Source: Algoriphagus winogradskyi
GTDB taxonomy: Bacteria; Bacteroidota; Bacteroidia; Cytophagales; Cyclobacteriaceae
DNA length: 64,000 nucleotides
Assembly (NCBI RefSeq): GCF_900182815.1
Contig: NZ_FXUA01000001.1
Span: forward strand, 434,001-498,000
Direction: 5' to 3'
Shown: piece after piece, positions 25,633 through 34,470 of the stretch
Layout: the number at the start of each line of letters is the position of its first letter
Position numbering within the stretch: the first letter of the stretch is position 1
The notes under the pieces: model-generated
Databases searched by the model: none
What the model was told of the DNA's origin: nothing
What the model saw: the letters and a program-made list of their open reading frames with translations, nothing else
Program-made: the position numbers and the translations under genes

Positions 25633-28600
25633 ATGAATAATCCTTTCTTTAAAAGGAAAGCTTTTAAGTTTTTACTTGGTTTTCTTGGGCTCACCTTTAC
25701 TTTTTTACTCTTATTTCCTTTCATTTTTAAGGATAAAATACAGGTGGAACTTCAAAAAATGTTGGATGATCAGTTTGAGAGTGAAGTACACTTTTCACAA
25801 ATTGGGCTAACCTTTTTTCGTCATTTCCCCTCTTTGACGATCACTTTGGATGAACTATTCATAGCAGGCTCTGCACCTTTTGAGCAGGACACTTTGCTTT
25901 ATACCAAGCAGCTAGACCTTGGAGTGAACATCCCCTCACTCTTCTCGGACAATTATAAAGTGGATCAACTTTATTTGAATGAGGCGGTAATCAAGATTTT
26001 GCGGGACAACAAAGGTTTATCCAATTTTGACGTCTTAACCCCATCTTCGGACAGAAAGGAGTCAGACACTACTTCCAGTAGTCTGGAGTTGGAGATCGAA
26101 GGTTTCTTTCTGAAAAACAGCCATTTCCTCTACCAAGACACTTCGCTGGACATGATCTGTGAGGCAAGGGGTATTGATTACGTAGGCGGAGGAGACCTTG
26201 CCGATGATATTCTATCATTGGGTAGTGACTTGGAAATTCAAGAGTTCAGATTAATCTATGAGGACTTCGCCATTTTTGATAGAAACCGCGTTACAGCTAG
26301 TCTTCAAACACGGATCAATACCGAGTCAACTGAATTAACTTTTGTGAGAAACGAACTTAAAATCAATGAATTACCAGTAAATTTTGTGGGTAAACTTGAA
26401 TTTTTAGAGGGAGGATACGATATGAATTTTGTACTGGAATCCTTCAATGCTGAGTTGAAAGATATGCTTTCAGTCATACCAACTGAATTGATGCCTAATC
26501 TAGGACAAACTAGTATCCGTGGCACTGGCGATATTGTGGGCTCATTTCAGGGTCTATATCTGCCCGAACAAGATCAAATGCCTGCTTTGGCCTTGAATCT
26601 ACAGGTTCGAGATGGGTATTTGGAACATGAATCCGCCTCGACTCCCATCGAAAACCTGCGTCTGAGCATGAATGTGATGGTACCAGACTTGGACCCTAAT
26701 CTTACTAGAGTTGATGTAGATAGTATCGGTTTCTCACTAGGAAATGGGTTTTTGAAAGGAAATATCCATCTAGCTGAGCTCAATCCCATGAAATTGGATT
26801 CCGACCTGGAAGCAAAACTTGATTTAGGAATATTGAATGAAGCCTTAGGAACTGAATCACTGGACTTCAGCGGAAAATTGGATCTTAACCTGACATCGCG
26901 GGGACAGTTCGTGAGTTCAAAGGACCCTAAAAGCCTCCGAGAGCCTAAATACATTACAAGTAGCATCCCAGTTTTTTCATTTTCAGCAGGACTTTCCGAA
27001 GGATATTTCAAATGGACTGAGCTTCCCGAAGCAATCAAAGATATCTCGATTGATTTATCTATAAACAGTCCTGATAGCTTACCCGAGCATATTGGAATAG
27101 ATTTCAAAAAGATTCACTTTCAGGTCTTGGACCAGGTTACTGATGGATATTTTGCCTATAATAAAAATCGTGATCAGGCAATTGATGGTAAAATAAAAAG
27201 CAGCTTTGACCTCGCTGATATTCCTAAATTTTATCCTTTAGATTCAGGTTTCGTCCTGAGAGGAATGATCAACATGGATCTTTTGGCCAAGGGAAACTTT
27301 AATAAAGAGCAAAAAACTATTCCAATTATTGCTGCTGATTTCAGCTTGATAGAGGGACTTATCCAAACGCCTTATCATCCAGAAGCAATCAAAGATCTTT
27401 CGATGGTGCTGAAAATGCAAAGCAGTAGCACTTCCTATTCTGATCTAAAATTCGAGGTACAGCCTATACAATTCAATTTTGCAAACAATCCATTTACGCT
27501 CACTGCGAATATTGAAAATCTAAATGATATCCGATATGATCTGAGCTCAAAAGGAAAGCTGGATTTAGGAGAGCTTTACAAAGTTTTCGGTGATTCTGAT
27601 ATGTCCGTCGATGGGTATTTGATAACTGATGTAAATCTCAAAGGATTACAAAGCGACGCTACAAACGGGAGAATTCAAAACCTTAAAAATCAAGGGACTA
27701 TCGAAGTAGAGAATATTTTGGTTCGAACTCAACTTCTTCCCCAACCATTAAGATTGGAGAAAGGAAATCTGGAATTCAATCAAGACAAAATCAGCTTTGA
27801 AAATTTTCTGTTTGGATACGAAAAGAATGAAATCAAAGCAGATGGATATTTCAGCAATTACTTGGGATATTTAAGTAATCCTGAGGAGCTTTTGAAAGGA
27901 AGTCTAGTCTTCCACTCCCCTTATATAGATTTGGATGATTTCGCCTTTTTCGGAGAAAGTAATGAAGGAGAAATCGATAGTATCGGAGAAGTTTCTGGCG
28001 TCATCGTTCCGCCCTTGAATATGGATGTGATGGTAAATGCTTCCGTAGACTCAATGAAATTCGGAGAACTTAAACTGAAGAACTTCACTGGTGAGATTAA
28101 TACAAAACCAGGTCAGCTTTCCTTAAATAAAACTAGGTTTGAGATTATAGGTGCCACAGTGGAAATGAAAGGAAATTACATGGCCTCCACTCCTTTTTCC
28201 GCCAAGTTTGATTATCAGATAGATGCTAAGGAATTTGATATTCATCGAGCATATGAGGAAATCCCACTCTTCAGAGAGATGGCTTCCTTCGCCAAATATG
28301 CCAGCGGCCAAGCTTCCCTTAGTTATGAATTGTCTGGTAGACTGGATGCAAACATGGAACCTGTACTTCCTTCGATTACCGGTGCGGGTACTTTAGGGCT
28401 GAAAGCCATCAAACTGAAGGGGTTCAAGCTTATGAATTCCATAGCCAAAGAAACAGAGAATAATGAGCTCGAAGATCCTGACCTGAATGATGTTGAAATT
28501 CATACGAGCATTGCTAATAACTTAATGACAATTCCTCGCACCAAAATCAGAATCGCAGGGTTCCGTCCTCGTTTTGAAGGGCAAGTTAGTTTGGATGGAG

Positions 28601-28758
28601 ACATGAGTATAGGATTCCGGCTCGGATTACCTCCCCTTGGGATCTTTGGAATACCTATCAAAATCACCGGAAATGCTGAGGACTATAACATGCAGGTGGG
28701 AAAAGTATCCAAAGAAGATGAGCTTGTCGAAGTCATCGATGAAAATGAAAATCAATAA
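25633..28758 (+). CDS. AsmA family protein (AsmA-like C-terminal domain)
   Basis: A 1041 aa envelope protein with one N-terminal membrane anchor (FKFLLGFLGLTFTFLLLFPFIF, 11-33) and a long periplasmic beta-rich region. Repeated AsmA-type segments such as FPSLTITLDELFIAG near 67 and the C-terminal GRLDANMEPVLPSITGAGTLGLKAIKLKGFKLMNSI place it in the AsmA/TamB-like bridging superfamily. Such proteins are thought to move lipids between membranes or assist outer-membrane assembly; the exact role in this organism is unknown. It is followed 24 bp later by the Gfo/Idh/MocA gene. Confidence 0.88.
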   Translation: MNNPFFKRKAFKFLLGFLGLTFTFLLLFPFIFKDKIQVELQKMLDDQFESEVHFSQIGLTFFRHFPSLTITLDELFIAGSAPFEQDTLLYTKQLDLGVNIPSLFSDNYKVDQLYLNEAVIKILRDNKGLSNFDVLTPSSDRKESDTTSSSLELEIEGFFLKNSHFLYQDTSLDMICEARGIDYVGGGDLADDILSLGSDLEIQEFRLIYEDFAIFDRNRVTASLQTRINTESTELTFVRNELKINELPVNFVGKLEFLEGGYDMNFVLESFNAELKDMLSVIPTELMPNLGQTSIRGTGDIVGSFQGLYLPEQDQMPALALNLQVRDGYLEHESASTPIENLRLSMNVMVPDLDPNLTRVDVDSIGFSLGNGFLKGNIHLAELNPMKLDSDLEAKLDLGILNEALGTESLDFSGKLDLNLTSRGQFVSSKDPKSLREPKYITSSIPVFSFSAGLSEGYFKWTELPEAIKDISIDLSINSPDSLPEHIGIDFKKIHFQVLDQVTDGYFAYNKNRDQAIDGKIKSSFDLADIPKFYPLDSGFVLRGMINMDLLAKGNFNKEQKTIPIIAADFSLIEGLIQTPYHPEAIKDLSMVLKMQSSSTSYSDLKFEVQPIQFNFANNPFTLTANIENLNDIRYDLSSKGKLDLGELYKVFGDSDMSVDGYLITDVNLKGLQSDATNGRIQNLKNQGTIEVENILVRTQLLPQPLRLEKGNLEFNQDKISFENFLFGYEKNEIKADGYFSNYLGYLSNPEELLKGSLVFHSPYIDLDDFAFFGESNEGEIDSIGEVSGVIVPPLNMDVMVNASVDSMKFGELKLKNFTGEINTKPGQLSLNKTRFEIIGATVEMKGNYMASTPFSAKFDYQIDAKEFDIHRAYEEIPLFREMASFAKYASGQASLSYELSGRLDANMEPVLPSITGAGTLGLKAIKLKGFKLMNSIAKETENNELEDPDLNDVEIHTSIANNLMTIPRTKIRIAGFRPRFEGQVSLDGDMSIGFRLGLPPLGIFGIPIKITGNAEDYNMQVGKVSKEDELVEVIDENENQ

Positions 28759-28782
28759 CAGTAAAAGAAACACCCAAAGTAT

Positions 28783-29862
28783 ATGAGTACGATAAAGCCA
28801 ATACGAATATTAGTGGTCGGTTGCGGAAATATGGGAATCGCGCATGCGACGGCTTACCACAATTTTTCTGAATTTGAAATTTGCGGTCTCGTTTCCCGCG
28901 GCAGTTCCAAAAACAAACTCAACGAGCAACTTCAAGCTAACTACCCACTTTATTCAGATTTCGATGAAGCATTAACCCAATCTAAACCTCATGCAGTTTG
29001 CATCTCTACTTACCCGGATACGCATGAGGATTTTGCTGTAAAATCTTTGGAAGCTGGTTGTCATGTTTTCATTGAAAAACCACTTGCTGATACCATCGAA
29101 GGTTGCGAGCGGATTATCGCAAAAGCTAAAGAAGTAAACAAAAAAGTGGTAGTAGGCTATATTTTAAGACATCATCCCTCTTGGATTCGGTTCATTAACG
29201 AAGCCGAAAAACTCGGAAAGCCTCTCGTGATGCGAATGAATCTCAATCAGCAAAGTCAAGGCTACATGTGGAATGTGCATCGAAATCTAATGAAAAGCCT
29301 CAGCCCTATCGTGGATTGCGGAGTACACTACATCGATGTAATGTGTCAGATGACTCGATCAAAACCAGTATCTGTATCCGCCATCGGCGCAAGACTTACA
29401 GAGGATATTTCTTCAGATAATTACAACTACGGTCAACTACAGATTCGCTTCGAAGATAGTTCTGTCGGCTGGTATGAGGCAGGTTGGGGACCAATGGTGA
29501 GTGAGACGGCCTTTTTTGTAAAAGACGTTTTTGGACCAAAAGGCGCTGTCTCCATCACAGCCAAAGATGCCGGAGCTAGTGGTCAATCAGACAATGTAGA
29601 TTCACATACTAAAACAGAATCTATCCGGGTTCACCATGCGGCAATTGATTCAGAAAATAAATTCACCCAACCGGATGAATGGATAGACCTGAAAGACGAA
29701 CCTGATCATCAGGAGCTTTGTAATCGTGAACAGCAGTATTTCCTCCGTACGATCCAAGAAAACATTAATCTGGAGGATCACTTGAATGATGCTCTAAACA
29801 GTTTGAAAATTGCTTTCGCATGTGATGAATCTGTGAAAACCGGAGAAACAGTTAAATTATAA
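28783..29862 (+). CDS. Gfo/Idh/MocA family oxidoreductase
   Basis: A 359 aa NAD(P)-dependent sugar oxidoreductase. The Rossmann motif is VVGCGNMG (12-19), with EKPLADT near 103-109 as the family EKP motif and a C-terminal substrate-binding sheet (GWYEAGWGPM). It likely oxidises or reduces a cyclic sugar, inositol or amino sugar. It lies 60 bp before the SDR gene that begins the fucose-like catabolic block, in the same direction, so it may belong to that pathway; the substrate is not known. Confidence 0.87.
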   Translation: MSTIKPIRILVVGCGNMGIAHATAYHNFSEFEICGLVSRGSSKNKLNEQLQANYPLYSDFDEALTQSKPHAVCISTYPDTHEDFAVKSLEAGCHVFIEKPLADTIEGCERIIAKAKEVNKKVVVGYILRHHPSWIRFINEAEKLGKPLVMRMNLNQQSQGYMWNVHRNLMKSLSPIVDCGVHYIDVMCQMTRSKPVSVSAIGARLTEDISSDNYNYGQLQIRFEDSSVGWYEAGWGPMVSETAFFVKDVFGPKGAVSITAKDAGASGQSDNVDSHTKTESIRVHHAAIDSENKFTQPDEWIDLKDEPDHQELCNREQQYFLRTIQENINLEDHLNDALNSLKIAFACDESVKTGETVKL

Positions 29863-29922
29863 TCCATGGAAATTATTTTGGGAGTCTAGGTCAAAGACCC
29901 TAATTTCCGTTTTGCTTTAATT

Positions 29923-30681
29923 ATGGAAAATAAAACAGTACTTATTACAGGCGGTGCATCCGGGATCGGGCTCGCCATGGTTCAGCTTTTTGCAGCCAAA
30001 AAAACAAAAGTTTACTTCATAGATATCAATCCCGAGATAGGAGAAACAGTAGCTCAAACTGAGAGAGAAAAAGGCTTTGATGTCACCTTTTTGTGTGGCA
30101 GCGTAGCTGATCCAGCAGAAACTGAAAATCTTATTCAATCAATTCCAGGTAAGATTGATACCTTGATTAATAATGCCGGAGTGTCGCATATTGGCAAAGT
30201 GGAAACCACATCTCCTGAAGATTTCGACAGAGTTTTTCAGGTAAATGTGAAAGGCATGTTTAACTGCATCAAGGCAGCTCTTCCAAAGCTTAAAGAAAAC
30301 GGCGGTGGATCAATTTTGAACATGGCTTCAGTGGCTGCTACGATAGGTATTCCTGATCGTTTTGCATACAGCATGACCAAAGGCGCGGCACTTTCCATGA
30401 CATTAAGTGTGGCAAGAGACTACGTTGCTGATGGGATTCGTTGCAATTGTCTTTCTCCGGGACGTGTGCATACGCCGTTTGTGGATGGGTTCTTAGCAAA
30501 AAACTATCCAGGTCAGGAGAAGGAAATGTTTGAAAAACTTGCAGCTACTCAGCCGATAGGAAGAATGGCTACACCTTCAGAAATCGCAGAACTTGCCTAT
30601 TTTGTGAGTTCAGAAACTGGAAGCTTCATCACAGGAACAAATATTCCAATTGATGGAGGGTTCTTGGGATTGAAAATGTGA
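29923..30681 (+). CDS. SDR oxidoreductase, probable 2-keto-3-deoxy-L-fuconate dehydrogenase
   Basis: A 252 aa classical SDR: TGGASGIG at 9-16, NNAG near 84-87, catalytic Tyr/Lys in YSMTKGAAL, and a FabG-like ending ITGTNIPIDGGFLGLKM. Asp at the end of beta-2 (FIDINPE) favours NAD+. In oxidative fucose pathways the dehydrogenase of 2-keto-3-deoxyfuconate is an SDR, and this gene lies just before the FAH-type hydrolase that would take its product. The assignment depends on context; a generic 3-ketoacyl-reductase-like SDR is the alternative. Confidence 0.72.
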   Translation: MENKTVLITGGASGIGLAMVQLFAAKKTKVYFIDINPEIGETVAQTEREKGFDVTFLCGSVADPAETENLIQSIPGKIDTLINNAGVSHIGKVETTSPEDFDRVFQVNVKGMFNCIKAALPKLKENGGGSILNMASVAATIGIPDRFAYSMTKGAALSMTLSVARDYVADGIRCNCLSPGRVHTPFVDGFLAKNYPGQEKEMFEKLAATQPIGRMATPSEIAELAYFVSSETGSFITGTNIPIDGGFLGLKM

Positions 30682-30780
30682 TACGATATGGGATTTAAGA
30701 TTTGTGATTTACGAATTCAACGCATTGATTGAACTCAATTATAAACTCATAATTCCTGAAGCTAAAATCTTGATTCTTGA

Positions 30781-30836
30781 CTCTAACATCTTGAATCTTA
30801 ATACTTGATACTAAAATCTAAATACTTGATACTAAT
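30781..30836. repeat. Short direct repeats upstream of the FAH hydrolase gene
   Basis: AATACTTGATACTAA occurs at 30800-30814 and 30821-30835 (period 21), preceded by related ATCTTGATTCTTGA-like words. This simple, degenerate repeat ends directly at the next start codon. Confidence 0.6.
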
Positions 30837-31697
30837 ATGAAACTTATACGATTCGGCGAAGCCGGCAAAGAACAACCAGGCATACAAGACGAAAATGGCA
30901 AATATTTGGACTGCTCAGGGTTCAATGAAGACTGGAACGAAGATTTTTTCACGAACAACGGAATTGCAAGACTTGAAGAATGGTTGGACGCGAATCAGAA
31001 GAATTTAAATGAAATCCCTGCTGGTTCCCGCTTAGGCTCGCCAATCGCCAGACCTTCTAAAATTATTTGCATAGGCCTAAACTATCGTAAGCACGCAATC
31101 GAATCTGGCATGGCAGTTCCTGAAGTTCCTATTATTTTCATGAAAGCTACTTCTTCACTTTGTGGGCCTTTTGATAATATTTTGATTCCTAAGAATTCAG
31201 TAAAAACTGACTGGGAAGTGGAATTGGCTGTGGTGATCGGCAAGCGGGCGAAATATGTAAGCAAAGAAAATGCGATGGATTATGTGGCAGGATACTGTGT
31301 TCACAATGATGTCTCAGAGCGTGATTTTCAATTACATCATGGAGGACAGTGGGTGAAAGGAAAGAGTGCTGATAACTTCGCTCCTCTTGGGCCAGTTTTG
31401 GTCACCAAAACTGAGATCGAAGATCCGCATAACTTGAGACTTTGGTTGAAACTGAACGGGGAAATGCTCCAAGACAGCAATACGTCAGATTTGGTTTTTG
31501 ATATTCCTGAATTGATTGAGCACCTGAGTCAGTACATGACGTTATTGCCTGGAGACGTGATTTCTACAGGAACTCCAGCTGGCGTTGGCCTTGGATTGAC
31601 CCCTCCTACTTACTTGAAAGAAGGTGATGTTGTAGAACTAGGAATCGAAGGGCTTGGTGAAGCAAAGCAAACAGCAATCAACGACCCAGAAGCATGA
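30837..31697 (+). CDS. Fumarylacetoacetate hydrolase family protein, probable 2,4-diketo-3-deoxy-L-fuconate hydrolase
   Basis: A 286 aa FAH-fold hydrolase. Metal ligands Glu127, Glu129 and Asp158 are visible in DWEVELAVVIGK and HNDVSERDFQ, and the NYRKHAIESG loop (82-91) is typical. In the oxidative L-fucose pathway this enzyme splits 2,4-diketo-3-deoxy-L-fuconate into pyruvate and L-lactate. Its stop overlaps the start of the lactonase gene by 4 bp (ATGA), so the two are coupled. Homologues are often mislabelled ureidoglycolate lyase. Confidence 0.85.
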   Translation: MKLIRFGEAGKEQPGIQDENGKYLDCSGFNEDWNEDFFTNNGIARLEEWLDANQKNLNEIPAGSRLGSPIARPSKIICIGLNYRKHAIESGMAVPEVPIIFMKATSSLCGPFDNILIPKNSVKTDWEVELAVVIGKRAKYVSKENAMDYVAGYCVHNDVSERDFQLHHGGQWVKGKSADNFAPLGPVLVTKTEIEDPHNLRLWLKLNGEMLQDSNTSDLVFDIPELIEHLSQYMTLLPGDVISTGTPAGVGLGLTPPTYLKEGDVVELGIEGLGEAKQTAINDPEA

Positions 31698-32542
31698 GAC
31701 TGGATTCCCACCAGCATTTCTGGAAATACAATCCCCAAAAGCACTCCTGGATCACCGACGACATGAAAGTGATCCAGCGAGACTTTCTTCCGGAAGATCT
31801 CTTCCCGATTTTAGCAGAGCATAAGATTGACGGTTGCGTCGCAGTACAGGCAGATGAAAGTTTCAGAGAAACTGCCTTCCTATGTGATTTGGCAGAAGAA
31901 CATGAGCAAATCAAAGCTGTCGTGGGATGGGTTGATTTGGGTTCTGATGATGTAGATAAGGATCTGGATCAGTTTGCTTCGCAAAAAAAGCTAAAGGGCT
32001 ACCGGGAAGTTCTCCAGTCAAAACCAGTGGAATATATGCTCCGAAAGGAGTTTATCCGAGGCGTAGAAAAAATCGGAAAGCGAGGTTATACTTACGATAT
32101 TCTGATTTTTCACAATCAATTGGAAGCTGCTTTGCAGTTTGTGAAAAAAGCGCCGGAACAGCCTTTCGTTATCGACCACATCGCTAAGCCAAATATCAAA
32201 CTGGGTATTTGGAGAGAGTGGCAAAAGGAAATGACTCCACTTGCGGAGCGGGATTATATTTTCTGTAAAGTAACTGGCATGGTCACCGAAGCTGATTGGA
32301 AGAAGTGGACAGCTTCTGAACTTCAAGTTTATCTGGATGTAGTCCTCGAACTATTTGGTCCAAAGCGCCTGATGTTTGGAAGTGATTGGCCAGTTTGTAA
32401 GATTGCAGGAGAATATGAGCAGGTTCTGGAAGTCATCGAGCGTTTTACCGATAAACTTTCCAAGACCGAGAAAGAAGCAATTATGGGAAATACTGGTGCT
32501 GAGTTTTATGGGATTTCTGCTATGCCAAAGCCAGAAAAGTAA
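31694..32542 (+). CDS. Amidohydrolase family protein, probable L-fuconolactonase
   Basis: A 282 aa TIM-barrel amidohydrolase of the COG3618 lactonase group: HXH metal motif DSHQHFW (His6, His8), further metal and active-site blocks near FVIDHIAKP and MFGSDWPVCKIAG. Expected reaction: hydrolysis of L-fucono-lactone to L-fuconate in the cytosol. It overlaps the FAH gene by 4 bp. A related aldonolactone is the alternative substrate. Confidence 0.85.
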   Translation: MRLDSHQHFWKYNPQKHSWITDDMKVIQRDFLPEDLFPILAEHKIDGCVAVQADESFRETAFLCDLAEEHEQIKAVVGWVDLGSDDVDKDLDQFASQKKLKGYREVLQSKPVEYMLRKEFIRGVEKIGKRGYTYDILIFHNQLEAALQFVKKAPEQPFVIDHIAKPNIKLGIWREWQKEMTPLAERDYIFCKVTGMVTEADWKKWTASELQVYLDVVLELFGPKRLMFGSDWPVCKIAGEYEQVLEVIERFTDKLSKTEKEAIMGNTGAEFYGISAMPKPEK

Positions 32543-32697
32543 TTTTAATTTTAATTATTTGAAAAAGAAATAGCTTCACATTCTGATTCGTTTTGCCGTA
32601 GTTTTTTCAAATTATCAAATTTTCGTGACACTGGTTCTGCTAATGTTTGACCATATTTATTATGCTAATCTAGTTATACACAGTCTGAAGCTATATT

Positions 32698-33696
32698 ATG
32701 AAAGACAAGGAAATGCTGCTGTTTCAGGATTTGGCAGACATTATTGAAAATGGTAAAAGAGAAATCACTGCTCAAGTTAACAGCACACTTACCCTTGTTT
32801 ACTGGCAAGTTGGATTTAAAATAAACACCTATATTCTAGAAAATAAGCGAGCAGAATATGGCAAGGAGATGATCCCTAAAGTTGCTGGTCAATTAGCAAA
32901 TGCATACGGGAAGTCTTTTCAGGAAAAAAACCTTCGCAGAATGATGCAGTTTGCGGAAACCTTTCCGAATTTTCAGATTGTCGTGACAGTGTCACGACAA
33001 TTGAGCTGGTCACATTTTATAGCACTAATTCCCTTAAAGAACCCATCGGCTATAGATTTTTACATAAAAAAAATATCAGAAGAAAAGTGGAGCATTAGAC
33101 AATTAAGAAATCAAATAGAAAGAAAAGCCTTTGAGCGAAAAGAAATCGCACAAATCCAATTATCTGAAACTGACATAGAAATTCAATCTAGTTTTAAAGA
33201 CCCCTATTTTTTGGATTTTCTAGGCTTAAAAGAAGGTTATTTGGAGAATGATTTAGAAGGAGCAATTCTGAAGGAATTAGAGCATTTCATATTAGAGCTA
33301 GGTAAGGGGTTTGCTTTTGTAGAAAGACAAAAACGGATCATACTGGATGGTGTGGATTTTTATATTGACTTATTATTTTTTCATAGAAAACTGAAGCGTA
33401 TCGTAGCTATTGAGTTAAAACTCAACAAATTCAAACCAGCCTACAAAGGACAAATGGAGCTCTATCTAAAATGGCTCAATAAATACGAAAAACAAGAAGG
33501 TGAAAACCCTCCGATAGGATTGATACTATGTGCCGAAAAAAGTAATGAGCAAATAGAATTGCTTGAAATGGGAAAAGACGGAATAATGGTAGCCGAATAC
33601 TGGACAGAATTACCACCTAAAAGTGAACTAGAAGCAAAATTGCATCAAGTATTAATGGAAGCCAAAGCAAGAATAGAACATAAGAAATTATTATAA
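32698..33696 (+). CDS. DUF1016/YhcG family PDDEXK nuclease
   Basis: A 332 aa protein with an N-terminal DUF1016_N helical domain (about 10-150, with GKEMIPKVAGQLANAYGKSF and SRQLSWSHF) and a C-terminal PDDEXK nuclease-like domain (about 175-320), with Asp in VDFYIDLLFFHR and the ELK motif in VAIELKLNKF. This family is solitary and patchily distributed, often beside restriction-modification systems or mobile DNA. Here it sits inside a sugar catabolic operon, 1 bp before the next gene. Its insertion may have split the operon without a polar effect. Function in the cell is not established. Confidence 0.87.
   Translation: MKDKEMLLFQDLADIIENGKREITAQVNSTLTLVYWQVGFKINTYILENKRAEYGKEMIPKVAGQLANAYGKSFQEKNLRRMMQFAETFPNFQIVVTVSRQLSWSHFIALIPLKNPSAIDFYIKKISEEKWSIRQLRNQIERKAFERKEIAQIQLSETDIEIQSSFKDPYFLDFLGLKEGYLENDLEGAILKELEHFILELGKGFAFVERQKRIILDGVDFYIDLLFFHRKLKRIVAIELKLNKFKPAYKGQMELYLKWLNKYEKQEGENPPIGLILCAEKSNEQIELLEMGKDGIMVAEYWTELPPKSELEAKLHQVLMEAKARIEHKKLL
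32978..33000. other. 23-bp palindrome within the DUF1016 coding region
   Basis: TTGTCGTGACA (32978-32988) and TGTCACGACAA (32990-33000) are perfect inverted copies around one base. They encode the start of the VVTVSRQLSW segment. A partial copy (TTTCGTGACACTG) occurs upstream of the gene at about 32621-32633. Confidence 0.7.
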
Positions 33697-33697
33697 A

Positions 33698-34462
33698 ATG
33701 AACCTAAACCTAACCAATAAAGTCATCCTGATTTCTGGCGGAACCAAAGGAATTGGCGGGGCTATATCCAGAGGATTGATTGCCGAAGGTGCAATTCCCG
33801 TGATGATTGATCCTTCGGAAAAAGAAGGTGCAGAAATCCTCGCCTTGGGAGAAGCATTTCAGATTCCAATCCGACTTTTCGAAGCTGCTGATGCCGAAAA
33901 AGCCGTCAAACTTACGCTAGAGAAATATGGTAGAATTGATGGACTTGTGAATAATGCCGGAGCAAATGACAGTGTTGGTTTAGAAAGTGGAAGCCCTGAA
34001 GCTTTTGAAAAATCGGTAGCCAAAAACCTTAATCATTACTATCATTTGGCACATTTTGCCCTGCCGCATTTGAAAGAAGCAAAAGGTAGCATCGTCAATA
34101 TCAGTAGTAAAACAGCTGTTACTGGCCAAGGAGGTACTTCAGGATACACTGCAGCAAAAGGAGCTCAGCTTTCGCTCACACGCGAATGGGCTGTCGAACT
34201 CCTACCCTACGAAATAACTGTGAATGCAGTCATTCCAGCTGAAGTTTTTACTCCGCTTTATGAAAATTGGATCAATACTTTTCAAGATCCAAAAGCAAAA
34301 CTGGAATCGATCACAGCCAAAATCCCATTGGGAAAACGCATGACTACGCCTGAAGAAATTGCTTCCATGACAATTTTCTTATTCTCCGACAAAGCCAGAC
34401 ATATCACTGGCCAGCATCTCTTTGTGGATGGTGGCTACACCCATCTTGACCGTTCTTTATAA
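33698..34462 (+). CDS. SDR oxidoreductase, probable L-fucose dehydrogenase
   Basis: A 254 aa SDR with GGTKGIGG near 14-21, NNAGAN near 86-91, and catalytic Ser, Tyr and Lys in NISSKTAV and YTAAKGAQL. Its N-terminus (MNLNLTNKVILISGGTKGIGGAIS) closely follows the L-fucose dehydrogenase group I recall from Burkholderia. Expected reaction: L-fucose + NAD(P)+ to L-fucono-1,5-lactone. The gene begins 1 bp after the nuclease stop and ends 8 bp before fucP. Confidence 0.8.
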   Translation: MNLNLTNKVILISGGTKGIGGAISRGLIAEGAIPVMIDPSEKEGAEILALGEAFQIPIRLFEAADAEKAVKLTLEKYGRIDGLVNNAGANDSVGLESGSPEAFEKSVAKNLNHYYHLAHFALPHLKEAKGSIVNISSKTAVTGQGGTSGYTAAKGAQLSLTREWAVELLPYEITVNAVIPAEVFTPLYENWINTFQDPKAKLESITAKIPLGKRMTTPEEIASMTIFLFSDKARHITGQHLFVDGGYTHLDRSL

Positions 34463-34470
34463 TCCTACCC

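Noticed and set aside
26574..27107. 177-codon ORF antisense to the AsmA gene
   Set aside because: Antisense shadow of a long, well-supported reading frame; Ser-rich artefact composition.
29880..29915. Hairpin-like GGTCAAAGACC between the Gfo/Idh/MocA and SDR genes considered as terminator
   Set aside because: The stem is short and imperfect and no T tract follows, so I do not call it.
30781..30836. CRISPR-like appearance of short direct repeats
   Set aside because: Only two exact copies, 15 bp long, with a 6-bp spacer, and no cas genes nearby.
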